Shown one piece after another: positions 16,355 to 24,202 of a DNA stretch of 34,621 bases. Position 1 is the stretch's first letter; each line of letters begins with the position of its first letter. Under the pieces are notes generated by a model. It saw nothing but the letters and a program-made list of their open reading frames with translations, did no database searches and was not told the origin of the DNA. The stretch spans positions 1 through 34,621 of the forward strand of contig JADBKT010000016.1 in assembly GCA_014896255.1 (NCBI GenBank), written 5' to 3'. Source of the DNA: Hydrogenibacillus sp. (lineage in GTDB: Bacteria; Bacillota; Bacilli; Thermicanales; DSM-22653). The position numbers were made by a program, and so were the translations under genes.

Positions 16355-18238
16355 ATGATCCGATTTCGAGAACCGACGGCCAGGCACTACCTCGGCGCCT
16401 ATGCCATTCAGACGTTTGCCGTCTCCAAAGACGAATCGCGGCTGATCATGAGCACCAACCTGAACGGCGCATATAATTTGTGGAGCTTCGACCTGTCCGG
16501 ACCGCGTTATCCGTATCCGCTCACCACGGTCGGGCAAACCGCTTCGGCCGTCGCCGTGCATCCGGAAGGGCATTGGTTGCTCGCCGGGTTCGATCACGAC
16601 GGCGATGAAAATTTCAAGTTCTATCTCTTGCCGCCGGACGGCGGCGAACCGACGCCGCTGTTTCCGGAAGCCAAAGCGGACGAAAAGTACTACTACGTAC
16701 ACCTGAGCGAAGACGGCAACCGTCTTTATTACGTCTCCAGCAAGGACAATCCGACATTTTTGGACGGTTACGTGTATGACCTCACCGACGGTTCAGAGCG
16801 CAAGTTGTATACCGGCGATCGCGGAACGACGTTTCTCGCCGCGGTCAGCCCGAAGGAAACGTCGTGGGTCGTGATCCGCTCGTTCGCCAATACGTACAGC
16901 ATCGGCCTGGTGAATGCACCGGACGGCCTCATCTCTCTCGTCCCCGATCCGGACGTCGTCCACGTGACGCTCAGCCCCGTCTTCATCGACGAGGAATCGC
17001 TCGTCTTCTTGACGGATTACGGTTCGGACGTCGTCTACCTGGCCGCGTTCTCGCTTCGCGATCGAACTTTCCGCAAGGTGGTCGAAGTCCCCGGCATATC
17101 GTTCGCCCACGCCGATTTCCATCGCCCGAGCCGCACGCTCTACCTCCTCGCCCATCGCGGCGTTGAAGACGTGCTGTACCGCCTGCCGATCGACGCCGCC
17201 TTGTCCGAACCGGACATCAAAACGTCGGAAGACGCGGCGAACGACGCGCCAAGGCCGTCCGACGGAAGCGCGGCCGAGGCCAAAGGACTCGAGCGCCTTC
17301 CCCTCCCGGTCGGCGTCGTCGAGCACTTCGTCGTCGGCGAAAGCGGAACGCTCTACGTCCTCGGGCGGAGCGCGACAGAAGTTCACAACATTTATCGCTT
17401 GAAAGCGGGGGCGGCCTGGGAAAAACTCACCGACAATCGCCTCCCCGGCGTGCCCAAAGCGCGCCTGGTCGAACCGGAAGTCGTCCGGTACACGTCGTTC
17501 GACGGCTTGGAGATCGAGGCGCTTTACTTTCGCCCACCGGCGGATCGAGACAACGGCTATACCGTCCTATGGCCGCACGGAGGGCCGCAAGCGGCGGAAC
17601 GGAAGTTTTTCCGCCCCCTTTTCCAGCTGCTCACCGGTGCCGGGTATCGCATCTTCGCCCCGAATTTCCGCGGCTCCTCCGGCTATGGGTCGGCGTTTAT
17701 GAAGATGGTCGAAGGCGACTGGGGCGAAGGACCGCGGCTCGACGTTTTGGCCGGCGTCGACTGGCTGATCGACACCGGGCGCGCCGAGCGGGAAAAGATT
17801 TTCGTCGTCGGCGGGAGCTACGGTGGGTACATGACGCTCCTTCTGCACGGCCGCCACGCCGATCGCTTCCGCGCCTTCGTCGACATCTTCGGCGTGAGCA
17901 ATCTGTTCACGTTCATTGACTCCGTTCCGCCGCACTGGAAACCGATGATGAAACGCTGGCTCGGCGACCCGGTCGAAGACCGCGAGCGGCTGATCAAAGA
18001 TTCGCCGGTCACGTACCTCGAGCAGATGACCAAGCCGATGCTTGTCGTCCAAGGGGCCAACGACCCCCGCGTCGTCAAAGCCGAGTCGGACCAGATCGTC
18101 GAGGCCCTGCGGCAAAAAGGCGTCCCCGTGGAATACATCGTCCTGCCGGACGAGGGGCACGGGTTTTCGAAGAAAGCCAATGAGATCAAAGTCTATACGG
18201 CCATTTTGGAATTCCTGGAGCGGCACCGCGATTATTGA
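16355..18238 (+). CDS. S9 family serine peptidase (acylaminoacyl/prolyl oligopeptidase-like)
   Basis: A 627-residue cytoplasmic peptidase. The first 370 or so residues are beta-propeller-like repeats (TNLNGAYNLWSFDLSG, YYVHLSEDGNRLYYVSS). The C-terminal alpha/beta-hydrolase domain carries the nucleophile in GGSYGGYM, the acid in QGANDPRV and the histidine in PDEGHGF. The oxyanion-side segment is LWPHGGPQ. No signal peptide is visible. The family releases blocked or short-peptide N-terminal residues. The open frame begins at 16286, but AAAGGAG seven bases before the ATG at 16355 fixes the start. It is divergent from the sigma-54 activator, and its stop overlaps the stop of the GH32 gene on the other strand. 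A stretch rich in Ala, Asp and Pro near residues 290-310 looks like an interdomain insertion. Confidence 0.9.
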   Translation: MIRFREPTARHYLGAYAIQTFAVSKDESRLIMSTNLNGAYNLWSFDLSGPRYPYPLTTVGQTASAVAVHPEGHWLLAGFDHDGDENFKFYLLPPDGGEPTPLFPEAKADEKYYYVHLSEDGNRLYYVSSKDNPTFLDGYVYDLTDGSERKLYTGDRGTTFLAAVSPKETSWVVIRSFANTYSIGLVNAPDGLISLVPDPDVVHVTLSPVFIDEESLVFLTDYGSDVVYLAAFSLRDRTFRKVVEVPGISFAHADFHRPSRTLYLLAHRGVEDVLYRLPIDAALSEPDIKTSEDAANDAPRPSDGSAAEAKGLERLPLPVGVVEHFVVGESGTLYVLGRSATEVHNIYRLKAGAAWEKLTDNRLPGVPKARLVEPEVVRYTSFDGLEIEALYFRPPADRDNGYTVLWPHGGPQAAERKFFRPLFQLLTGAGYRIFAPNFRGSSGYGSAFMKMVEGDWGEGPRLDVLAGVDWLIDTGRAEREKIFVVGGSYGGYMTLLLHGRHADRFRAFVDIFGVSNLFTFIDSVPPHWKPMMKRWLGDPVEDRERLIKDSPVTYLEQMTKPMLVVQGANDPRVVKAESDQIVEALRQKGVPVEYIVLPDEGHGFSKKANEIKVYTAILEFLERHRDY

Positions 18239-19746
18239 GGCATCCCCGCCCAGATATCCTTCAGTCGCCAAACGCGCATCGACTCGACGACGACCGCCCC
18301 GCCTTCAGCGAAGATCAAGACGCCGTCGCTCCCCGGATCCGGATAGACGCGGGCCGTAAAGGAACGCTCCCCGTCGTTGACGAACAATTCCACCGAGGAA
18401 CGGTCGATGAACAGATGCAAACGAAGCCGCTCGGCCGAAAGGGAAACTTCCCGTATTCCGCCGACGATCCCGCTTCGCGACCGGTCAAAACGAAAACGCC
18501 GAGCGCGCCGATCATAGAGGAGACGCGTCCGTTCGCGCCGGTCACTTGAGGCGCGCACATCGATCCCGAAGCGGTGCGCCGTCGACCGGGCGACATCAAA
18601 CGTAAGGTCGATTTCCAGGCGGTCGCCGCGCGTCACGGCCACCGCCGCCCGGTCCGCCGCTTCGTTGACTTCGGCGCTTTCGGCGATCCCAACGCCGCGC
18701 GTACCGACGCCGCGCATTTCGGCGTCGCTCGCGCCGACCAGCCAATGGCGCACGTTGATCAACTCCGCCTCCCGAAGTTGGACGAGCTCCCGGGCCGGGC
18801 GCATCCGCAGGCGTTCTCCAGGGCCGAGCACAAGCTCCCGAGGAAGCGTAAGGGCCCCTGACCAGCCTTCGTCTACCGTCGGCTTCGGTCCCTGCCAGTC
18901 GTCCATCCAGGCGAACAACAAGCGCCGGCCGTCCGGCCCGAGGAACGTCTGCGCCGCGTAAAAATCAAAACCGTCGTCCAAGCGCACAAACGGCCCGTGC
19001 TCCAAAACCGCCTGTCCCGCCGGCGGGAGACCTGCCCTCCACGTCCCGACGACGTAACCGGTGACGCTCCGTTCCCCGTCGCAAACGAACGGCCCCTTAG
19101 GGCCCTCGACCGACAACACGAGCACATCCCGGCCGTCCAAGGCGAACAAATCCGGACATTCCCACATAAAGCCCAGCGCCCCGTCGCTTCGCGCGACGAC
19201 GCCGGCCGCCTCCCACGACACCAGGTCGTCCGAGCGATAGGCGCGCACCTCACCGCGGCCCGCCTTTCGCGCCCCGAGGAGCATCCACCAGCGCCCGTCC
19301 CGGTAGAACACTTTCGGATCCCGGATGTGCCCACCATCGACGTCCACGGGTTCGGCGATCAGAGGGTTCGCCGGGTCCTTTTCGAAGCCTCGTCCATCCC
19401 GACTGAACGCCCGGCACTGCACCTGCCGGACGTGTTTTTTTTCGCGATCCACCCAACGGTGGCCGGTGTAGAACAGGACGAGCCGCCCCAAAGGATCGAC
19501 GACCGCCGAACCGGAAAAGCAGCCGTCAGCATCGTACGGTCGGTCGGGATAAAGCGCGATCGGCGCTTCCTGCCAGTGTACGAGATCGCGGCTTGTAAAA
19601 TGCCCCCAGTGCATCGGCCCCCACTTCGGTCCATGCGGATAATGCTGATAAAACACGTGATACTCTCCACGGTAGTAAATCAGTCCGTTCGGATCGTTCA
19701 TCCATCCCCGCGGCGGCATCAAGTGATACGCAAGGCGGCGCTTCAT
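18232..19746 (-). CDS. Glycoside hydrolase family 32 (sucrose/fructan hydrolase, intracellular)
   Basis: A 504-residue GH32 enzyme. The nucleophile motif WMNDPNG lies at residues 15-21, with Asp18 as nucleophile. The transition-state stabiliser is in GGHIRDPKV and the acid/base glutamate in WECPDLF. A C-terminal beta-sandwich follows (LHLFIDRSSVELFVNDGE). There is no signal peptide, so it acts on imported sugar, hydrolysing sucrose or short fructo-oligosaccharides to release fructose. The ATG at 19746 has GGAG about 12 bases upstream. It is the last gene of the LacI-controlled operon, 18 bases after the second permease. It overlaps the convergent peptidase gene by seven bases, leaving no room for a terminator. 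Sucrose-6-phosphate would be expected only if a PTS were present; here an ABC transporter delivers the unphosphorylated sugar. Confidence 0.92.
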   Translation of the reverse strand: MKRRLAYHLMPPRGWMNDPNGLIYYRGEYHVFYQHYPHGPKWGPMHWGHFTSRDLVHWQEAPIALYPDRPYDADGCFSGSAVVDPLGRLVLFYTGHRWVDREKKHVRQVQCRAFSRDGRGFEKDPANPLIAEPVDVDGGHIRDPKVFYRDGRWWMLLGARKAGRGEVRAYRSDDLVSWEAAGVVARSDGALGFMWECPDLFALDGRDVLVLSVEGPKGPFVCDGERSVTGYVVGTWRAGLPPAGQAVLEHGPFVRLDDGFDFYAAQTFLGPDGRRLLFAWMDDWQGPKPTVDEGWSGALTLPRELVLGPGERLRMRPARELVQLREAELINVRHWLVGASDAEMRGVGTRGVGIAESAEVNEAADRAAVAVTRGDRLEIDLTFDVARSTAHRFGIDVRASSDRRERTRLLYDRRARRFRFDRSRSGIVGGIREVSLSAERLRLHLFIDRSSVELFVNDGERSFTARVYPDPGSDGVLIFAEGGAVVVESMRVWRLKDIWAGMPQ

Positions 19747-19764
19747 GAGATGTCATCGCTCCGT

Positions 19765-20577
19765 TCATTTGATCGATCCTTGCATCACACCCGAGATGAT
19801 ATAACGCTGCAAAAACATATAGACCAGCAGCACCGGCAGCATCGTCAGCACCAGCCCCGCCATGAGCGGACCGTAATTCACCGTGTAGGTGCCGAAAAAA
19901 TTGTACGTCGCCAACGGCAGCGTGCGCGCCGAGTCCGGAAGAACAAGAGACGGCAGGAGAAAGTCGTTCCAGATCCAAAGCACGTCCAAAATGACGATCG
20001 AAAGCGTCGTCGGGCGCAGGAGGGGCCAGACGATCCGGAAGAACACTTGCCGGCGCGTAGCCCCGTCCATCATCGCCGCCTCTTCCAACTCCAGCGGAAT
20101 GGCTTTGATCATCCCGTGGTAGATGAACACCGCCAACGGCGCCCCGAAACCGACGTACATGTAGATGAGTGAAAGCCGGCTGTTCAAAAGACCGAGGCTC
20201 CCGTACACTTTGACGAGGGGAATCATCAGCGCCTGAAACGGAATGAGCATCGAGGCGACGAGGGCGTAAAAGATGAACTGCTTCAGCCGCGTCGGCCGCC
20301 GCACGAGAACGTACGCGGCCATCGCCGAAAAGAAGACGATGAGCGCCACGCTCGCCGCGGTGATGATGAGCGAGTTCATCAAACTTTCGACGAAGCGCAT
20401 TTTCTCCATCGCCTGGAGAAAGTTTTCCACGTTCCACGCGTCCGGCAGCGCCAGCGGATTTCGGATGATCGCCTTCCGCGGTTTAAAGGCATTGAGGCCG
20501 ACGAGCACAAACGGCAGCAGATACAAAATACCGAGGACGGCCATCGTCACGCCGAGCCCGATCCGCCACGCTTTCAT
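19765..20577 (-). CDS. Carbohydrate ABC transporter permease (MalG/MsmG type)
   Basis: A 270-residue permease with about six membrane segments, the first being GLGVTMAVLGILYLLPFVLVG. The coupling loop is ELEEAAMMDGATRRQVFFRIVWPLLRP. The ending LQRYIISGVMQGSIK is characteristic of MalG-type proteins, since nearly all close with QRYIVxGLTxGAVK. The ATG at 20577 (AAGGGGG six bases upstream) is preferred over one at 20583 that abuts the ribosome-binding site. It follows the other permease by 11 bases and together they form the sugar channel. The operon contains no ATPase gene, so a shared MsmK/MsmX-type ATPase encoded elsewhere is likely. Confidence 0.92.
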   Translation of the reverse strand: MKAWRIGLGVTMAVLGILYLLPFVLVGLNAFKPRKAIIRNPLALPDAWNVENFLQAMEKMRFVESLMNSLIITAASVALIVFFSAMAAYVLVRRPTRLKQFIFYALVASMLIPFQALMIPLVKVYGSLGLLNSRLSLIYMYVGFGAPLAVFIYHGMIKAIPLELEEAAMMDGATRRQVFFRIVWPLLRPTTLSIVILDVLWIWNDFLLPSLVLPDSARTLPLATYNFFGTYTVNYGPLMAGLVLTMLPVLLVYMFLQRYIISGVMQGSIK

Positions 20578-20588
20578 CCTCATCCCCC

Positions 20589-21485
20589 TTAGGCCTCGAT
20601 CTCCCGGCGCTTGCCGACGTACACCTGCACCAGCGCAATGATGCTGGCCACGGCGAACAAGATGAACGCCTGCGCCTGCCCGGATGCATACTGTTGTTCA
20701 ACAAACGCCTTGCGGTAAACGTACATCGAGATCAACTCCGTCGAACGATACGGCCCTCCGCCGGTCAAGGCCAAGTTCACGTCGTAGACCATGAAGCTCC
20801 GCTGCAGCGACAAAAAAATCGAGATGACCGTCGCCGGCGTCACCAGCGGCAAGACGATACGCACAAGGCGCGTCCAAGGGCCGGCGCCGTCGACCGCCGC
20901 CGCTTCGAAAAGCTCCCCGGGGATGTTCATCAGTCCGCCGATGTAGATGACCATCATGTACCCGGCATACTGCCAGACGGTCACGACGACGAGCGCCCAA
21001 AAGGCGGACGTGGGCGACGAAAGCCAGGACTTCATCAACCAAGCGACATCGAACGATTCTCCGAGGTGGACGAGGACCCGCAAAAAGATAAATTGCCAGA
21101 CGAAGCCGAGCACGATTCCGCCGAGCAAATTGGGCGCAAAAAAGCCGGCTCTAAGCACGCGCTCCCCGGGAACGCCCCGGGTAAGCGCGTACGCGAGCCC
21201 AAACGCGATGACGTTGAGGAGTACCGTCGACACCGCGACGTAGGCCAGCGTGAGCGTCATCGAATGCCAAAAGCGCCCGTCGTAAAAAGCGCGCACAAAA
21301 TTTTGCCAGCCGACGAAGGAGCCGCGAGCGCCGACGCCGTCCCAATCGGTGAACGTGAGGTAGATCCCGTATCCAAAGGGGACGAGAATGACGGTGGCAA
21401 ACGCCCACAGTGCCGGGAAAGCAAAGAGCACTTCCGTCAGTCGATCCCGGAAAACGCGCCGTCTTCGACGTCGTCCCGCCATCAT
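20589..21485 (-). CDS. Carbohydrate ABC transporter permease (MalF/MsmF type)
   Basis: A 298-residue permease that starts with an arginine-rich cytoplasmic tail (GRRRRRRVFRDR) and then FAFPALWAFATVILVPFGYGIYLTFTDWDG, typical of MalF-type subunits. The EAA loop is ELFEAAAVDGAGPWTRLVRIVLPLVTP, and LTGGGPYRSTELISMYVYRKAF is a family hallmark. ATGs at 21485 and 21482 follow AAGGAG by 5 and 8 bases; either could be used. It lies 31 bases after the binding-protein gene and before the second permease. Confidence 0.92.
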   Translation of the reverse strand: MMAGRRRRRRVFRDRLTEVLFAFPALWAFATVILVPFGYGIYLTFTDWDGVGARGSFVGWQNFVRAFYDGRFWHSMTLTLAYVAVSTVLLNVIAFGLAYALTRGVPGERVLRAGFFAPNLLGGIVLGFVWQFIFLRVLVHLGESFDVAWLMKSWLSSPTSAFWALVVVTVWQYAGYMMVIYIGGLMNIPGELFEAAAVDGAGPWTRLVRIVLPLVTPATVISIFLSLQRSFMVYDVNLALTGGGPYRSTELISMYVYRKAFVEQQYASGQAQAFILFAVASIIALVQVYVGKRREIEA

Positions 21486-21516
21486 CCCCACTCCTTACCC
21501 GGCAGCCCGCAGCCGA

Positions 21517-22869
21517 TCACTTCGCCTGTTCCCGCCAGTACGCTTCGATCGCTTGGGCCAACCCTTTCCGATCCAGCTTTCCGGCCAGCATCTTCTGCAT
21601 CTCCGCGCCGAGCACGTTCCAATGATCTGCCGGCAGCGTGGTCATGAACTGAAGCGTATGGCCCTCATTCATGTAGGACAACACCGATCGGGCGAGGGGA
21701 TCGTCCGGTTTTTGTTCGATGTTGGAAAACGCCGGGATGATGCCCATCTCTTTGACAAGCATGTTTTGTCCGGCTTCGTCATAAACCAGCCAGTTCAAAA
21801 AGGCGCGTGCCGCTTCTTGCTCCTCAGGCGTGCTCTGCGCCCGATCCACAATCAAATACTTGGTCGCCCCGACCGTGATCTCGCGATTGCCGTAGTCCTC
21901 CGGGTTATCGGAGATGAACACCGGCACGAAGCCGAAGCCGTCGTCCGTCGCAAAATCTTTGATCTGCTGCCAAGCCCAGTTCCCCATGAACCAGAAGGCC
22001 GCCTGACCGTCACCGATCGCGGCCACCCCTTCGTCATACGTGCCGCTGAGCGGGTCATCTTGATTCACGTTGTACTGCTTGAGCAGTTCGAACGTGTCCA
22101 TGAGCCCGTTAAAGCCGGCGTTGCTCGCCAGATCGACTTCACCCTTCTTCAGCGCGGCCAAAAAAGCGCCGACGTCTTCATGCGTCTTGCCTTGAACGGC
22201 GTACGAGATCGGCAGGAAGTGCGCGCCCAGCGACCAATCCATCGGCGAAAGCAGGATCGGCGCTTGCCCTTTCGCCTTCAGCTTCTCAAACAGCGCGGCC
22301 AGATCCGCCCGCGTCGCAAGCGCCGCCGGATCCCATGACGCCCCGAGGGCCTTTTCGATCACCGCGCGGTTGTACATCAAGCCGTAACCCTCGACGGCGA
22401 ACGGAAAGCCGATGAGCCGTCCGTCCCCCGTCTTGGCCGCGTCCAGCGTCCACGGCAAGGCATCGTTCACCCATTGCTCATTGCGCAAATCGAGCGCCTG
22501 ATCGGCAAACTTCAGCACATCGCTCGTGTCCAGCATGGCGATCGTCGGCGCGTTGCCGGCGTTGATCATCGAGGTCAGCTTCTCATACGGAGATTGCCCG
22601 ATGGCCGCCGGAACGACGCTCAATTCGATATCCGGGTGCGCTTCATGAAACGTTTGGGCCGCCGTTTCAAACAGTTCCTGGATTTCGCCTTTGGAATTCA
22701 GCAAGGTGATCTTGATCGCCTGTGCCGGCGCATCGGATGCGCCGCCTTTTTGGGCGGCGTCTTCTCCTGCGGTGTTCCCGGGCGTGTTGCCGGATCCGCC
22801 GGACGAACAGGCCGAAAGCGTTACCACCAGTGCGAACACCCATATCCATACCCGCGCGCGCTTTCGCAT
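21517..22869 (-). CDS. Sugar ABC transporter substrate-binding lipoprotein (MsmE type)
   Basis: A 450-residue family 1 solute-binding protein. The signal peptide MRKRARVWIW..VTLSAC has a lipobox with Cys21, followed by a Gly/Ser/Asn/Ala-rich linker. The mature domain begins IKITLLNSKGEIQELFETAA and includes PSYEK-like and DGQAAFWFMGNWAW segments typical of sugar-binding proteins. The open frame runs 270 bases further upstream through the promoter, but GGGGG seven bases before the ATG at 22869 and the signal peptide fix the start. It is the first structural gene after the operator region. The substrate is presumably sucrose, raffinose or fructo-oligosaccharide because of the GH32 partner. Confidence 0.92.
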   Translation of the reverse strand: MRKRARVWIWVFALVVTLSACSSGGSGNTPGNTAGEDAAQKGGASDAPAQAIKITLLNSKGEIQELFETAAQTFHEAHPDIELSVVPAAIGQSPYEKLTSMINAGNAPTIAMLDTSDVLKFADQALDLRNEQWVNDALPWTLDAAKTGDGRLIGFPFAVEGYGLMYNRAVIEKALGASWDPAALATRADLAALFEKLKAKGQAPILLSPMDWSLGAHFLPISYAVQGKTHEDVGAFLAALKKGEVDLASNAGFNGLMDTFELLKQYNVNQDDPLSGTYDEGVAAIGDGQAAFWFMGNWAWQQIKDFATDDGFGFVPVFISDNPEDYGNREITVGATKYLIVDRAQSTPEEQEAARAFLNWLVYDEAGQNMLVKEMGIIPAFSNIEQKPDDPLARSVLSYMNEGHTLQFMTTLPADHWNVLGAEMQKMLAGKLDRKGLAQAIEAYWREQAK

Positions 22870-22911
22870 CGCGATTCCCCCTTTGCTCCCCTGTCGTATT
22901 GAGTTGTTTTC

Positions 22912-22941
22912 ATTATAGGTTAAACGTTTAGCATGTGTCAA
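22912..22941 (-). promoter_or_regulatory. Consensus sigma-A promoter of the sugar operon
   Basis: On the minus strand, TTGACA (22936-22941), an 18-base spacer and TATAAT (22912-22917). Both hexamers match the consensus exactly. It lies about 45 bases before the binding-protein ATG. The spacer contains a LacI-type operator. Confidence 0.88.
22920..22931. promoter_or_regulatory. LacI-family operator 1 in the promoter spacer
   Basis: TAAACGTTTA (22921-22930) is a perfect palindrome with the central CG pair typical of LacI-family operators. It sits between -35 and -10, so the repressor encoded just upstream would block RNA polymerase. Confidence 0.75.
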
Positions 22942-22950
22942 TCGTTTAAC
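22938..22950. promoter_or_regulatory. LacI-family operator 2 overlapping the -35 element
   Basis: AATCGTTTAA around a central CG is an imperfect copy of operator 1, with centres 18 bases apart. It overlaps the -35 hexamer. Confidence 0.5.
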
Positions 22951-22966
22951 ATATGGGCATCGAATA

Positions 22967-23953
22967 TTACGTCGTTCCGCGGACGATGAGATCCACCGGA
23001 AAAACATGTTCGATTTCGACGGCTCCTCCGGCGATCTGCCGCTCCAGCACTTCCACCGCCCGTTCGGCCATCGCGGGAATCGGCTGCCGTACCGTTGTGA
23101 GCGGCGGGACCACCGTCTGGGATAGAAACAGATCATCAAAGCCGACGATCTTCACGTCCTCCGGCACCTTCCGGCCAAGGCGGCGGGCGACGTGCATCGC
23201 CGCATAGGCGAGGATGTCGCTGCTGGCAAAAATGCCGTCGACATCGGGATGCTCATGAAAAAGACGGGCGATTTCTTCTCCATAGCGCCCTTCGGCCGGC
23301 GATTCGAACGCTTGGAAAGTGAATTCGTAGACGATCGGCGTGCGGCCATGAGCGCGGACGACATCGACATACGCCTGATGGCGCCGGTTGGAAAGCATAT
23401 CGAACGACAGCGGACCGCTCAAGTAGACGATTTTCCGGGCTCCCCGGGCGATGAGGTGCTCCGTCGCCAGCCGACCGCCCTCGTAGTTGTCCGGACAGAT
23501 GAACGGAATCGCCTCCCCGATGCGCCGGTCAAACGTAACCAGAGGCAATCGGACGTTGCGAAAGACGTCCACTTCCAGCGTATGCGAGCCGAGGACGATC
23601 CCATCGACGCGGTGGCGCCGGAGCAGGTCGAGATATTCTGCTTCTTTCTCCTTTTCCATCAGCGAGTGCGTCAACATGAGCTTGTATCCCCGAGCCGCCG
23701 CGACACGTTCGATTTCATGCACAAGCGCGCCAAAAAACGGATGCTTTACCGTCGGAACTATCAGTCCCAAGATGAATGAACGCTGTTTTTGCAGCGCCCG
23801 GGCAATCTCGTTCGGCCGGTACCCGAGCTCATCCATCGCCGCATAAACTTTCCGCCGCGTCTCCTCGCTGATGTACCCGCGATTGTTGAGGACGCGAGAG
23901 ACGGTCGTCACGGCCACACCCGCCCGTTTGGCGACATCACGAATGGTGGCCAT
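22967..23953 (-). CDS. LacI-family transcriptional repressor of the sugar operon
   Basis: A 328-residue regulator. The N-terminal helix-turn-helix and hinge are MATIRDVAKRAGVAVTTVSR and VLNNRGYISEETRRKV, ending in the hinge LGYRPNEIARAL. A periplasmic-binding-protein-like effector domain follows (LGLIVPTVKHPFFGALVHEIE, VDGIFASSDILAYAAMHVARRLG, DVKIVGFDD). The ATG at 23953 has AGGAGG nine bases upstream. The gene precedes the binding-protein gene by 97 bases. Two LacI-type operators lie in that gap, so it very probably represses the fructoside operon and is released by an imported sugar. Confidence 0.93.
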   Translation of the reverse strand: MATIRDVAKRAGVAVTTVSRVLNNRGYISEETRRKVYAAMDELGYRPNEIARALQKQRSFILGLIVPTVKHPFFGALVHEIERVAAARGYKLMLTHSLMEKEKEAEYLDLLRRHRVDGIVLGSHTLEVDVFRNVRLPLVTFDRRIGEAIPFICPDNYEGGRLATEHLIARGARKIVYLSGPLSFDMLSNRRHQAYVDVVRAHGRTPIVYEFTFQAFESPAEGRYGEEIARLFHEHPDVDGIFASSDILAYAAMHVARRLGRKVPEDVKIVGFDDLFLSQTVVPPLTTVRQPIPAMAERAVEVLERQIAGGAVEIEHVFPVDLIVRGTT

Positions 23954-23992
23954 CGGCTGAAGCCTCCTGCAAAGAGATTGCGGTCGCTTACA

Positions 23993-24021
23993 TTTATATC
24001 GATGGTTGAGCCGAGAGTCAA
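23993..24021 (-). promoter_or_regulatory. Sigma-A promoter of the LacI-family gene
   Basis: On the minus strand, TTGACT (24016-24021), a 17-base spacer and TATAAA (23993-23998), about 40 bases before the ATG. Confidence 0.7.
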
Positions 24022-24069
24022 CTTCCGCGCATTCGCCGGCGGTGATCCGAATGTGCAAAACAGCAACCG

Positions 24070-24098
24070 TTCACGTTGCACGCGCTTTCCGTTACAAT
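24070..24098 (+). promoter_or_regulatory. Candidate sigma-A promoter of rpoN
   Basis: TTCACG (24070-24075), a 17-base spacer and TACAAT (24093-24098). This would give a leader of about 100 bases before the ATG at 24203. Confidence 0.45.
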
Positions 24099-24202
24099 AT
24101 CCGTAAAGATCCGAGATGAAACCCATCGAAACGTATACGCGCGGAAAACGGTCGAGCGGAAAGCGACCAAGGAATGCGGCTTGGAAAGGAGGGAATCGAT
24201 AT

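Noticed and set aside
22870-23139. Upstream extension of the sugar-binding protein frame to 23139
   Set aside because: It runs through the consensus promoter, operators and the end of the LacI-family gene; the signal peptide begins at the ATG at 22869.
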